Shown: positions 42,370-54,060, counted from the first letter of the stretch. The stretch is 64,000 bases of DNA from Ceratotherium simum simum (GCF_000283155.1 NW_004454262.1:525246-589245); one strand, 5' to 3'. The notes: generated by a model from the sequence alone, not told the origin. Program-made: numbers and translations.

Positions 42370-45300
42370 CTTCCATATGTGAGTGAAGTCATACAGTAAT
42401 TGTCTTTCTTCATCTAACTCATTCAGCTTAGCATAATACTTTCAAGGTCCATCCATGCTGTCCCAAAAGGCAAGATTTCCTCTTTATTATGACTGAGTAG
42501 TATTCCATTGTGTATATGTACCACATCTTCTTTATCCATTCAACCGTTGATAAGCATTTAGGCTGCTCCCAAGTCTTGGCTATTGTGAATAATGCTGCAA
42601 TGAACATAGGGGTACATGTGTCTTTTTGAACTAGTGTTTTTGTGTCTTTGGATAAATTCCCAGAAGTGGAAAAGCTGGATAATATGGTATTTCTATTTTT
42701 AAGTTTTGAGAAATTTCCATACTGTTTTCTATAGTGGCTGCACCAATTTACATTCCCACCAGCAGTGTACAAGTGTTCCTTTTTCTCCGCATCCTCTCCA
42801 ACTCTTGTTATTTCTTGTCTTCTTAATAATAGCCATTCTTCTGGATGTGAGGTGATATCTCATTGTAGCTTTGATTTGCATTTCGCTAATGATTAGTGAT
42901 ATTGAAGATCTTTTCACGTACCTGTTGACCATCTGTATATCTTCTCTGGAAAAATGTCTGTTAGTGTTTTCTGCCCATTTTTTAATCGAGTTGTTTTATT
43001 GTTGTTGTTGAATTGTGTGAGTTCTTTATATATTTTGGATATTAACACCTTGTTGGATATTTGATTTGCAAATATTTTCTCCCAGTTGGTAGGTTGTCTT
43101 TTCCTTTTTTTGATGATTTCCTTTGCTGTGCAGAAGCTTTTTAGTCCCATGTCATTCATTTGTTCTCTTCTTTTTTTTCACTTGCCTAGTGAGACATGGT
43201 ATTCAAAAAGACACTGCTAAGACTGATGTCAAAGAGTGTACTGCTTATATTTTCTTCTAGGAATTTATTGTTTCAGGTCTTACATTCAAGTCTTTTATCC
43301 TTTTTGAGTTAATTTTTGTGTGTGGTATAGGATAATGGTCTACTTTCATTCTTTTGCATGTGGCCCTCCAATTTTCCCAACACCATTTATTGAAGAGACT
43401 TTCCTTTATCCATTGTATGTTCTTGGTTCTTTTGTCAAAAATTAGCTGTCCATAGATGTGTGGTTTTATTTCTGAGATCTCAATTCTGTTCCATTGACCT
43501 GTGTGTCTGTTTTTCTGCCAGTACCATGCTGGCATGATTACTATAGATTTGTAGTATATTTTGAAATCAAGGATTGTGATACTTCCAGCTTTGTTCTTTT
43601 TTCTCAAGATTGCTTTGACTATTAGGGGTCTTTTGTCATTCCATATGAATTTTAGAATTCTTTGTTCTATTCCATGAAAAATGTCATTGGGGTTCTGACT
43701 GAGATTGCATTGAATCCATAGATTGCTTTAGGAAGTATGGACATTTTAACTATGTTAATTCTTTCAATCCATGAGCATGGAATATCTTTCCACTTCTTTA
43801 TGTCCTCTTTGATTTCTTTCAATAATGTCTTATAGTTTTCAGTGTATAGATCTTTCACCTCCCTGGTTAAGTTTATTCCTAGATATTTTATTCTTTTTGT
43901 TGCGATTGTAAATGGGATTGTATTCTTGACTTTTCTTTCTGCTAGTTCTTTGTTAGTATACAGAAATGCAACTGATTTTCACATGTTGATTTTGTACCCT
44001 GCAACTTTTCTGTATTCATTAATTATTTCTAATAGCTTTTCGGTGATTCCTTAGGGTTTTCTATATATAGAATCATATCATCCACAGTTTTACTTCTTCC
44101 TTTCCAATGGATACCTTTTATTTCTTTTTCTTCCCTTATTGTCCTGGCAAGGACATGCAATACTATGTTGAATAAGAGTGGTGAGAGTGGGCATCCTTGT
44201 CTTGTTCCTGTTCTTAGAGGAATAGCTTTCATTTTTCACTTTTGAGTACAATGTTGGCTGTGGGTTTGTCGTATATGACCTTTATTATGTTGAGGCATTA
44301 TGAGAGGTCCTATCATAAATGTGTTCATGATATGTATTCATGTATTCAGGAAATGTATTCATGTTGAACCATCCCTGCATCCTTGAAATAAATCCAACTC
44401 GGTGTATGACTCTTTGAATGTATTGCTGTATTCGATTTGCTAATATTTTGTTAAGGATTTTTGCATCTATGTTCACCAGCGATATTGGCCTGTCATTTTC
44501 CTTTTTTTGTGTTATCTTTGTCTGGTTTTGGTATCAGGGTAATGTTGGCCTTGCAAAATGAGTTAGGAAGCTTCTTATCCTCTTCAGTTTTTTGGAAGAG
44601 TATGAGAAGGATAGGTATTAAATCTTTAACTATTTGATAGAATTCGCCAAAGAAGCCATCTGGTCCTGGACTTTTGTTTTGGGGGAAGTTTTTGATCACT
44701 GTTTCAATCTCTTTACCTGTGATTGGTCTATTCAGATTTTCTATTTCTTCTTGATTTAGTTTTGGGAGGTTTTATGATTCCAAGAATTTTTCCATTTCTT
44801 CTAGGTTATGCAATTTGTTGACATATAGTTTTTCATAGTATTCTCCTATAATTTTTTGTATTTCTGTGGTATCCTTTGCAATTTCTCCTCTTTCATTCCT
44901 GATTTTATTTATTTGAGCCTTCTCTCTTTTTTTCCTTAGTGAGTCTAGCTAAGGGTTTGTCAATTTTGTTTATCTTTTCAAAGAACCGGCTCTTAGTTTC
45001 ATTGATTTTTTTTTCTATTGTCTTTTTAGTTTCTATTTCATTTATTCCCACTCTGATTTTTATTATTTCCTTCCTTCTACTGACTTTGGGCTTCATTTGT
45101 TCTTCTTTTTCTAGTTCCTTCAGATGTAGTTTTAGATTGTTTATGTAAGACTTTTCTTGTTTTTTCAAATAGGCTTGTATTGATATATACTTCCCTCTTA
45201 GAACTACTTTTGTTGCATCCCATAGGTTTTGGTATGCTGTGTTCTCACTTTCATTTCTCTCCAGGTATTTTTTAATTTCTTCATTGATCCAATAGTTTTT

Positions 45301-46071
45301 TAGTAGCATGTTGGTTAGTCTCCACATATTTGGGGTTTTCCAGCTTTCCTCTTGTAGTTGATTTCTAGTTTCATACTATTGTGATCGGAAAAGATACTTG
45401 ATATGATTTTAATCTTCTTAAATTTATTGAAACTTGTTTTGTTTCCCAACATGTGTTCTATTTTTGAGAATCTTCCATGTGCACTTCAGAATAATGTGTA
45501 TTCTGCTGCTTTTGGATGGAATGTTCTATACAGAGCTATTAAGTCCATCTGATCTAATGTTTCATTTCAAGCCAATGTTTCCTTGTTGACTCTCTGTCTG
45601 GATGATCTATCAAGTTGACATTATCATGGTATTAAAGTCTCCTACTATTATTGTGCTGCCATCAATTTCTTCCTTTAAGTCTGTTAGTAGTTGTTTTATA
45701 TACTTTGGTACTCCTATGTTAGATGCATATATATAAATAAATGTTATGTCTTCTTGGTGGAAAGTCCCTTTTATCATTATATAATGCCCATCTTTGTCTT
45801 TTGTTATCTTTTTTGGCTTGAAGTCTATTTTGTCTGATATAAGTATGGCTACACCCACTTTCTTTTGCCTGCCATTTGTTTGGAGTATCATCTTCCATCC
45901 CTTCACTCTGAACCTATGTTTGTGTTTAGAGCTGAGATGGGTCTCCTGGAGGCAGACTATTGCTGGGTCTTGTTTTTTAATCCATCCAGCCACTCTGTGT
46001 CTTTTGATAAGTAAAGTCAATCCATTTATACTTAGGGTGATTGTTCATATATGATGGCTTGATACTGCCAT
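42370..46071 (-). pseudogene. L1 ORF2 remnant (endonuclease/RT), disabled
   Basis: The inferred start Met is at 46071-46069, with a stop at about codon 9. The endonuclease is clear in the frame 46020-45610: IKRHRVAGWIKKQ, CLQETHLS (catalytic Glu retained), GVAILISDKIDF and VGDFNT (Asp/Asn retained). The linker is at 45327-44905, the RT start at 44699-44493 ([17 protein letters not shown]) and the RT palm at 44232-44029 ([15 protein letters not shown]). There the FADD box is destroyed: a deletion of about 10 bp near 44090 leaves VDDMILY. The Cys-rich C-terminus is in frame 42932-42729 ([24 protein letters not shown]). Multiple stops and frameshifts; more complete than the copy at 4783-10312 in the middle of ORF2. 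Confidence 0.93.
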
Positions 46072-46569
46072 TTTATCTTTTGTTTTCTGGTTGTTCTATA
46101 TCTCCGTTGTTTCTTTTTCCTTGTGTTTCTGTATGCCATTTCAGTTTGGTGGTTTTCTGTAACATGTTTCCCAGTTTCCTCTTTTTTTATGTTTTGTGAC
46201 TCTGCCCTGATTTTTTGTTTTGTGGTTACTATGAAGTTTGTATAAATGATCTCAGAGATGAGACAGTCCTTTTTCTGCTGATAGTATCTTATCTCCATTT
46301 GCCTATGCAGGTTCTGTCCTTTTCCTTTTCCCCTTCTACGTTTTTCTTATCACAGATTATCTCTTTCTGTATTGTGAGTTTGTTGCCAAATTGAAGTGGT
46401 TATAGTTATTTTGGGTGCTTTCTTTCCATTTAGCACTTTATGTTATACTTAAGTGTTTACTAACCTATTCTGATATAGAGTTGCAATTTTTTTATTCTCT
46501 CTGTCTCTTTACCACCTTGCTCAAAGCTTTGAATAACTTTGCCTTTGTGTTTCAGGTAGGAGGGCTTCT

Positions 46570-46790
46570 TTCAACATTTATTGTAAGGCGGGTCTAGTGG
46601 CGATGGGCTCTATCAGCTTTTGTTTGTCTGGGAAAGCCTTCATTTCCCCTTTATATCTGAGGGATAACTTTGCTAGATAGAGTATTCTTAGCTGATAGTT
46701 TATATCTTTCAATATTTTGAATATATCATTCCACTCTGTCCTAGCCTGAAGAGATTCTGCTGAGAAATCTGCTGATAGCCTAAGGGGGGT
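46570..46790 (-). pseudogene. L1 ORF1 C-terminal remnant
   Basis: Read on the minus strand it gives EWNDIFKILKDINYQLRILY and YKGEMKAFPDKQKL...ATRPALQ, the tail of the L1 ORF1 protein (the nucleic-acid chaperone). The element is cut off just upstream by 5' truncation at about 46790. Confidence 0.85.
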
Positions 46791-47445
46791 TGCAACTGGA
46801 ACTGTCATGCATGGCTGGGGAAAGTGTAACTTCATTCAAACACTTTGGAAAACTGTTTAGCACTCTAATAACATTACATGCATGCCTACTCCATGGCCCT
46901 GCAATTCTACTTTTAGATAAAAACCCAGGGGGAACAAGAGCATATGTCCACAAGAAGAGATGTACAAGAATGATCATAGCAGCTTTTTTCATAATCGCCC
47001 AAAGCTGGAAAAAGAAAAATGTCAACTGGAGAAAGAATAAACACATTGTGCAATATTAATGCAATGGAACACTATACAACAATCAAGAGAACACGCTCTG
47101 ATACACATAACATAGATGAATCTCAAAAACATATTGTTAAGCAAAAGAAGCCAGACATTAGAGAGTATATGTATTGTGTAATTACATTTGTATGGTGTTC
47201 ACAAATAGTGAAAATTCGTCTATGGGGTTAGACATCAGAATAGCAGTTGCCAGAATAACGATTGAGGATGTTTTTCCTGGGAAAGAGCAAGAGGGAAACT
47301 TCCCACATGAGGAAAATATCTACATTTTGATCTTTGTGGTGGTTACACCGTTGCATACATGTGCAAAAATTCATCAAGCTGTGTGCTTATGATTTTACAC
47401 TTTATGTGAGTTGTGTCTCAAAAACTAGAAAAAGCAAAAATTAAG
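46791..47445 (+). mobile_element. Old L1 LINE, sense, right part (3' end)
   Basis: Continues the element of 38585-42130: TTGCAACTGGAACTGTCATGC, ACACTTTGGAAAACTGTTTAGC, AAGAGCATATGTCCACAAG, AGCAGCTTTTTTCATAATCGCCC, AATGGAACACTATACAAC, CTCAAAAACATATTGTTAAG, AAAGAAGCCAGACA, and ends with GTGTGCTTATGATTTTACACTTTATG...CTCAAAAACTAGAAAAAGC. This is the usual order of a sense L1 3' region. Plus frames at 46790-47392 are fragments of it. Confidence 0.85.
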
Positions 47446-47647
47446 AGCATTCTATACTCAGGTTTCTCTAATTTCTTACTCTAAAACAATTAATTTTTGA
47501 CAATGTAAAAATAATTGTGATTAATTTAAGAAAGCACATAGAACTCTGCTTAGCAGAAGCATTCACAAAGAAAAAGATTTGATTCTATCCCAAAACTGTG
47601 GCTAATGACATACATAAGTTTTAAGTAAAGAACTAATTTGTGGTACT

Positions 47648-47861
47648 AGGCGGCCCAGGGTTCACAGGTTTGGATCCCGGGCGTAGACCAATGCACCGCT
47701 TGTCAAGCCATGCTGTGGCAGCATCCCACATAAAGTAGAGGAAGATGGGCACGGATGTTAGTCCAGGGCCAATCTTCCCCAACAAAAAGAGGAGGATTGG
47801 CAATGGATGTTAGCTCAGGGCTAATCTTCTTCACAAAAACAAACAATAAAAAGCAAACAAC
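47648..47861 (+). mobile_element. ERE SINE, sense, 5'-truncated
   Basis: Starts inside the ERE at GGCGGCCCAGGGTTCACAGG and lacks the GGCCAGCCC...GTGGTTAAG 5' end. The B box is GTTTGGATCCCGGG. The 3' module (AGGAAGATGGGC...GTTAGTCCAGGGCCAATCTTCC) is present twice in tandem (about 47741-47781 and 47788-47831), then an A-rich tail. Loss of the A box means it cannot be an active Pol III unit. Confidence 0.9.
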
Positions 47862-47914
47862 TTTTCTATCCCTAGGTCATAAAGATATACTTTTTATAAC
47901 AACTTCTATTGACA

Positions 47915-48480
47915 TTTTAATTTTTTTCTTCTACCTTTAGGTCTTTTATCTATCTGAAGGCTACATTTGTACGCTATTTTAGCTAAGAATCCAGTTTTAT
48001 TTTTCTTTGGATACTCATCACCTTTTGTGCTCCGTAATATAATTTTTTTCTTTATTATGCATTAATTTCCATTTATACATTTATCTGAGCTCCCAGTTCT
48101 ATTCTATTTGTTTTCATGCCAGTCCTGTACTGTTACTATTCCTGTGGCTTTGTGGTATGTCTTAACGTCTGGGAGAACACATCCTCCTTCTCAGTTATCT
48201 CCTAGTTCAAGTTAACTTAGTTATTCATAGATCTTTATCCTTCAAAAGACATTTAAAATAAACCAAGTTCTTTATAAAACTTCCAGTCAGAATTTTGACT
48301 GGGATTACCTTGAATTATGTTTATTATTTCAACTCCTATATTTTTTTATATTTTGTATTTCATTTGGTTCTTTTTATAACTTCTTGCTTCATATTTATAA
48401 TATCCTCCTTTATGCCTTGGAAGTATTATTACACTTATTTTAAATTTATTGCTCATCTGATCTAATAATTCTTCTTTTTG
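47915..48480 (-). mobile_element. Old L1 LINE, antisense fragment
   Basis: CTACCTTTAGGTCTTTTATCTATCTGAAGG, CCAGTTCTATTCTATTTGTTTTCATGCCAGTCCTGTACTG, GTGGCTTTGTGGTATGTCTTAACGTCTGGG and TTTTGACTGGGATTACCTTGAATTATG are decayed antisense L1 ORF2 landmarks in the expected order. Confidence 0.75.
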
Positions 48481-49000
48481 CAATATGTTTTTCACACTCA
48501 TTGATGTTTTTCAAGTGATTGTGTTCTTCTCCTGCCTGTTCTTTTGGCCTGTGACTTTAAGTCTCCCCGGGGATATCAACTCCCCTATCCTGTAATGTGC
48601 ACCGGGGAAGGGTCAAAACATCCACTCTAGTTCTCATCCTACTAGACAGTTTAGGAGAGAGTAGGGTGAACCCACAGCACTCCACTGATCACCTTCTCTT
48701 TGCTGCCACTCCACCAGTCAATTCTTGGGCCAGGAGACCATCATAAACTCATCCAAAGAAACAGCAATCCACCAGCTCTGGGATTTCAGAGGGGGATGGG
48801 GAGTTTTCGATGTTAAAGGCTTGGGATAGTTGACACATCAAGTTTCCTCAGCTCTGCAGGGCTTTTATGAAGCACTGATGTTTCCCTGTCAATGTGGGGT
48901 GTCCCAGGGCAATAGAACCTGCAACAATCTTCCAGCTGAATGGGACAGGCAGCAGCAGAACTTACATTCCTCTAGATTGCAGTGTGGTTTACATGGGGCA
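48481..49000. other. Unassigned non-coding sequence
   Basis: No gene recognised. The 77-codon plus frame at 48830-49063 has no domain. Confidence 0.45.
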
Positions 49001-49320
49001 TACATTTGTCCAACTCATGGAACTGTACACTTGAGATCTGCGTGTTCCACTGTTTTAACATAAAACCAAGGAATGACAGGACATCTTCTATCACCATCTT
49101 TATTGAACATTGATCTGGAAATGCTAGCTATTAAAATAAGTTGTAAATCTAAATAGAAATTATAAATATTAGAAAGAAAGATGTAATATTATATTTGTTA
49201 GCTCTTATATTTCCTATGTAATTCTCAAAAACTCATTGAAAAAAATATTAGAACTGCTGAGAGTTTAGTAACATTGCCAGTTAATCAATAAACCCACACT
49301 GATCTATAACTGGGGTCACA
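49001..49320 (+). mobile_element. Two joined L1 scraps, sense
   Basis: 49001-49065 resembles an L1 3' end (CATTTGTCCAACTCATGGAACTGTACACTTGAGATCTGCG). 49075-49320 resembles the ORF2 RT segment (CTATCACCATCTTTATTGAACATTGATCTGGAAATGCTAGC...TGCTGAGAGTTTAGTAAC). The order is 3' end first, so they come from separate insertions. Confidence 0.6.
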
Positions 49321-49955
49321 GTTCAAATGCTTACAGCATTTTCACCTAATGAAAATGGACGAAAGAAAACAAACTGCTGGGAAGGCAGTACAAATTTTTT
49401 ATTTTATTGAATTTTGGTTTAAACAAGTGATATAAACATCTGTGATACTAAAGATTATATTTTAAATTTGAAGTAGAAAAAATGCACATTGATAAATCAG
49501 AACAATTTTATTGTATAATATTTTTTCTTACTTTGAGATGCTGATTTAAGCCTGAAAAGAAATGGCACATTTTGTATTAAGATATCAACATCAAGTTTTA
49601 TATTTCCATTTTAATCTGCAGAAGAGAATTCAACCTTGAATCCTTTAACTGGGAGTAACATTTTGTTTTACGTGGGCTCATATTTCATAAAAGAAAACAG
49701 CTGCTCATGAATTTAGGAAATTCCTAACCTAACAGAATCTTTGTATGATGATTTTTCTACTTAGTGCCATCACACCCCAGATATTTGTAGAATCACGGAA
49801 TTCTGGCATAATGATGTAAACAGGTACCACAATGTGGTACTGAGCTCAGAAACTTTCATCTGTGGCTCTTTGGTCCATCTCTGACAGAGATGAAGTGTGC
49901 ATTGCTGTCTGCTTTTCTCACAATGTGAAGTCAGCACCTGGCAGGCAGTGCAGAC
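49321..49955. other. Unassigned AT-rich sequence
   Basis: No gene or identifiable transposon. Confidence 0.45.
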
Positions 49956-50215
49956 TGTGGGCTTCGAGGTTAAGAGCATTGATCCTTCTGCCAGACTGCC
50001 TGAACTGTGTCCTGGCCCCAGCACTCAAGAAGTATGACCTGGAGCCAATTTCCCAACCTCTCTGGGCCTTAGTGCATCATTTGTAAATTGATGACGGTTA
50101 GGGCACCTAAATCAGAGGGAAGATTAAATTACCTGATACATGCAAAGCTCTTATAACAATGCCCAGTGCATCATAAGCATGTTGTATTAGTTATCATTAT
50201 GAACCTGCTTTTGAA
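49956..50215 (+). repeat. MIR SINE, nearly complete
   Basis: GGGCTTCGAGGTTAAGAGCATTGATCCT...CCAGACTGCCTGAACTG...TATGACCTGGAGCCAATTTCCCAACCTCTCTGGGCC...CATTTGTAAATTGATGACGG...ATTACCTGATACATGCAAAGC...GCCCAGTGCATCATAAGCA follows the whole MIR consensus in sense orientation. Confidence 0.85.
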
Positions 50216-51055
50216 TGCAGTCTTTGCCACCACTATTTAGGGAATCTAGTTCATGCTCGCATACTTTCATTTTTGGAAACTGATTGCAATGTGGAAAAGT
50301 GAGCCAAGGCCCAATTCCACCATGTCTAAGGGAGCCAAATCATAACTGGGTATCTATCTTATAGGCTCTTTTATAGAATGTTTTCAAAATATGTAGGACT
50401 ATTTCTCAAAGCAAAGGCCAAGTCTTGGATCAAGTCTTCTTTGTGAGCTGAGGTGGGGCATTTTCCTTGGATAATCTGACAAGTTAATCCATTTCCAATG
50501 CACTGCTAAGCCACTGACCTCCATGCAGAACCCCAGACTACTGTAACGTGTATCCAAGTCATCGAAGACAAAATTGAACCATCAGCCAAGGGTCAGGCAA
50601 CTTGAGTGTATAGACGTCACAGTGTTAATTACCCAACAGCCATGCTGTATTCCATTTCTAATTATTTAGCTCAAAGTAAATGAGGCAACAAGTAATGAAA
50701 AGTTGCTACCTTAGACGTAGATTTCCTATCAAGAAGGATGCTAACACCCAGCAGGGAAGAAGCATCATCTGTATGTAGGCTTACCAATTTCAACAAGTTG
50801 TACTAAAATTCTTAAGACATAGTTCAACCCACACAAAAATAAGTTATTTCTTGATTTTGTGCTGTCATGGACACTGTGTCCGAAATTCCTTCTGGTGCAT
50901 AAAATTTCTCATTGACACCATAAATTAAAACAGCTAGCAGGATGGTATTATTATTTTTGTCTTCTTATCAGCTATGATAGAAAATGTCATGAGTGATTTA
51001 AAATTTCATGCCAAATGTTCCATAAGTTCTCAGCCATATTTTCAACATGCTGAGG
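50216..51055. other. Unassigned non-coding sequence
   Basis: No gene or identifiable transposon. Confidence 0.45.
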
Positions 51056-51500
51056 GTGTTCAGGGAGAATTTAAGCTTCTATAACAAAATACAGTGGCAT
51101 AAAGAAAAGAGAAGTTAATTTCACTAGCATGTGATAGTTTCAAGGTATGTGGGGTCTAGGTTGGCTGGGCTGTTCTGCTTCAAGCAGTCATTTGGAAACC
51201 CAGGCTCCATCTTGTTGTTCGTTCTTTTCTTGGAGTGTTTACCTTGTCCACATGTTTGAAATGAGGTCCTTGGAATCCACTCACAGGAAGGGAAAGTGCT
51301 GAAGCACAGGGCAAGCATTTTTCTTAAAAAGTGATACAGAATTAATATCCATCCCTTTTGATCATATTCCATACGCTGATACATTGCACAGGCATCAACT
51401 TAATCATATGGACGCCATTGCCACAAAGGAAGCTGGGAAATGTAGTCTCTAGCATGGTTTCCATGTAGTATTTGGCAGAAAACTGTCAACCTCCACCAGA
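51056..51500. repeat. Dispersed mammalian repeat, family unresolved
   Basis: AAGCTTCTATAACAAAATACAGTGGCATAAAG...GGTTGGCTGGGCTGTTCTGCTTC...TGGACGCCATTGCCACAAAGGAAGCTGGGAAATGTAGTCTCTAGC shows phrases common in a widespread repeat with a 'ctgggaaatgtagtct' 3' part. It is of the same general kind as 40631-41210. Confidence 0.5.
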
Positions 51501-52807
51501 CAGAGTAACAGTATTTCCCATTAGATTTATATTTGTAAATGATTATTTGTTAGAGTCATATAATTTTTGCTGCACCGAATAGGCACTCTTATACAAATTC
51601 ATTATCTAGAAAGTGTTTTGTTGTCTGGGCAATTTTTTCCATTTAACATATGACCATGTTACTGCAGCACAACTATTTTATTCAAATTCTGAAATTAAAA
51701 TTCTGGTCTTTTATTTCAATTTATTAAGATTTTAATCACTTACCTTTTCCAAATATAGGCAAATATATATATGTACACCCACACAGACACACACATACCG
51801 AACTCTGATTTGTTATAAAATGACATCTTAATAAAATTTGCATATTACACTTGAAGTGACATTCTTCCCATCCATAATTATTCTCTCTCTTGTTTTTTTA
51901 GACATGATTTCTTCTCAGTCTTTTATTTTCCCAGATTTTGATACACAGATATGAGAAATAACTCACTTTTACATAACTTTAGGGTAAGGAGAACACTATT
52001 ACAAGTGTAACTGTTAAGTGGTAACTGACATTCAGCCTCAGGGTCTAGGAAACCAGAGGAGGGACAGGCATGTGCTTCCCTGCAGCCTGTGGACATGTCA
52101 CTGTTTGCAGCTGCCCCCACCACTCGGCAGTAAGGGGCAGATCTTAAACTGGTTTAAATCCCTGTTCGGGCCCTAGAGGGAGAAGCCTAGAGAATGACCA
52201 GAGCACGCCTCTGCTCTGGCCACTGTCCCTCCTTCCAAGCTGGGTGTCCTCTCTGAAGACCCTCCCCAGATTATTGGCATCCCAGGGGAAGCCCACCTCC
52301 TCCACAAGAGATCTCCTCTCTTCACCCACAGCAGCCTTTTCCATGACAGCCTCACCAGCGTACAGCCCAGGAAGTACAACTTCCGTTCAAGAAATATCCA
52401 AAGACAATCAGCATGGTGGGAGGAGGTCAGGGCCAGGATAGAAGAGACTTTAGCGGGGAAGGGGCGGAACCAAATTGGTGGGAGCAGGAAATGAAAGACT
52501 TGTGATGAGTTTACAAAATTACCCACCTCTGTCTGTTGCGGGGAAGAGATGCAATTGCTTTATTCTCTGGACTCCTTCATAACTTTCCCACCACTGGTCC
52601 AGGAGAAAAACTAACCTCCATCTGGCCTAGTGCTTCCCACACTTATCTGCACGTTAGATCACCTGTGATCCTAAAACATCCAGGGGACCAGGCCTCACCT
52701 ATGCCGGTTAACCACGGTCCCTGGGGTTGGGATCCAGGCAGCAGCCGAGGCAGAGCTCCCCGAGGAACACAAGTGTGAGGACGGGTTTGAGAACCTCAAG
52801 TCTAGAC
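51501..52807. other. Unassigned; short TA/CA microsatellite
   Basis: A TATA/CACA microsatellite lies at about 51762-51800. 52040-52550 is GC-richer with overlapping frames on both strands (117 codons at most, 52173-52526 minus) and no recognisable domain. No gene called. Confidence 0.45.
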
Positions 52808-52992
52808 CAGTGCTTCTCAAAGTTTAGCATGGTCAACATCCCCTGGAGGGCTTAAAACACCCACTCCTGGGTCCCATTCTCAGAGTTTCTGATTCAGCAG
52901 GGCTGGGATGGGGCCTGAGAATTTGCATTTCTAACAAGTTCTCAAGTGATGCTGATGCTGCTGGTCTGGGGACCACACTTTGGAAACCACTG
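52808..52992 (-). mobile_element. MER20 hAT-type DNA transposon, complete
   Basis: Begins CAGTGCTTCTCAAAGTTTAGC and ends GGACCACACTTTGGAAACCACTG, with CCCTGGAGGGCTTAAAACACCC and AGAGTTTCTGATTCAGCAGGGCTGGG inside: an end-to-end MER20 of 185 bp, antisense to the usual consensus. The flanking 8-mers GTCTAGAC (52800-52807) and ATCTATAC (52993-53000) agree at 6/8, a decayed hAT target duplication. No transposase; mobilised in trans long ago. Confidence 0.9.
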
Positions 52993-53755
52993 ATCTATAC
53001 AGTATTTAAAAACTTAGTTTTAGTCAATACTTTAAAATTACCTTTGAGATTTAATTCACCCACTAGGGGGAAAACTGTTCCGTCTTTCAGATTCCTCTCC
53101 TCTGTAGAATATGGAATTTCATGATCTGTGGGTTGGAGGAGGGCTCTCCCCTCCATTGGGTCCTTGGGCTTGGTGGCTGCTGCCCTGCACCCATTGGAGA
53201 CTGTGCTCGTGGCCGAAGCTTATGTCTACAGGTGTCAAACTTGGGGTCTATCCCGGACTCACTCAGAGCCTGGTGGCCTCCCTTCAGCTCTCACCACTCC
53301 TTACACATCTACCGGACCTGACCCTGCCTTTGCTCATGGAGGATCACTTTGTCCCCACGGCCAGCCCACAGGGGATGAGGGACTCAGGTCAGAGCCTCTC
53401 TTGCCTGACCATGCTGCTCTGCCATATATGCTCTGTCTCGAACAGGGAGGATGGAAAGGCCCTGTGCCTCAAGGTTCCCCCAGGCTTTGAGTCTTGGAAC
53501 AGAGGGATTGGAGCACCCCCCGATCAAAAGAAGCACTGGAAAAGAGGGAAGCTCCTCAGGGCTCCAGGGCTCCGAGATGGAGGGGTCTGCAGAAGCCGGG
53601 CCGGGGCAGCCGTGTGATGTTCCCTCAAGCACGACCTCTGCTATCACTCATCGCAACTGTGCTAGGCTTTGCTCTCTCCTGGTTGACTCCCTTGTTAGAT
53701 GTGGCTCCACTTCTGATTGAGGTTCCGTGACATCTTCCTGTATCCTTTCTGTGAA
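52993..53755. other. Unassigned; GC-rich with overlapping open frames
   Basis: A 168-codon plus frame (53111-53617) overlaps three other frames of 66-120 codons on the same strand. Several frames open together is what GC-rich non-coding DNA gives. No signal peptide, repeat or domain that I recognise. A real exon cannot be excluded. Confidence 0.4.
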
Positions 53756-53777
53756 GTGTCTCTTACTTGACCATCAG

Positions 53778-53940
53778 CCCAGCATGTGGTCCGGGAAGTG
53801 AGTGCATCCAAATCACCTGGGCTGCTTATCAGGCGGTGGGTTGTCAGGCCAGCCCCCGGACCTACCGAATCAGAAACTCTAGTGATGGGACACAAGAGCC
53901 CGCGCTTTAGCAGGCACCCAGATAATTATTACATACACTA
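53778..53940. mobile_element. hAT-type DNA transposon fragment
   Basis: CAGCATGTGGTCCGGG...GTGCATCCAAATCACCTGGGCTGCTTATCAG...GGACCTACCGAATCAGAAACTCTAGTGATGGG...CCGCGCTTTAGCAGGCACCCAG resembles the MER20/Charlie class of non-autonomous elements. Ends not exact. Confidence 0.65.
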
Positions 53941-53954
53941 AATTTGAGGACATC

Positions 53955-54060
53955 TGTACTAGGCTGTTAGCTTCTGAGGATAGAAACTGTGTGTTGTTGA
54001 CAAGCATGTCTTCACCATGTGGCACAGAGCACACAGGAGTCGCCATACAGAGAGCTGGAC
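53955..54060 (+). repeat. L2 LINE 3' end, sense
   Basis: CTAGGCTGTTAGCTTCTGAGGATAGAAACTGTGTGTTG...TCTTCACCATGTGGCACAGAGCACACAGGAG matches the L2 3' UTR (actagactgtaagctccttgagg...cccagtgcctagcacagtgcc). Confidence 0.65.

Larger units (their letters stand above)
42131..46790 (-). mobile_element. 5'-truncated L1 LINE inserted in old L1
   Basis: Minus-strand L1 of about 4.66 kb. On the plus strand it begins with a decayed T-rich tail (42133-42157), then 3' UTR (TTGGTTTATAACATTGTATAAATTTCAGG), ORF2 (about 42370-46071), a roughly 500-bp inter-ORF region, and the last part of ORF1 (about 46570-46790), where it stops abruptly. On both sides the sense L1 of 38585-47445 is recognisable, so this copy inserted into it. 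I see no target-site duplication, and roughly 80 bp of the host L1 between the flanks appears to be missing. Confidence 0.92.

Noticed and set aside
44939..45148. Hydrophobic plus-strand frame resembling a membrane protein
   Set aside because: Antisense of Lys/Glu-rich L1 ORF2 coding sequence, which always reads as Leu/Phe/Ser-rich in reverse.
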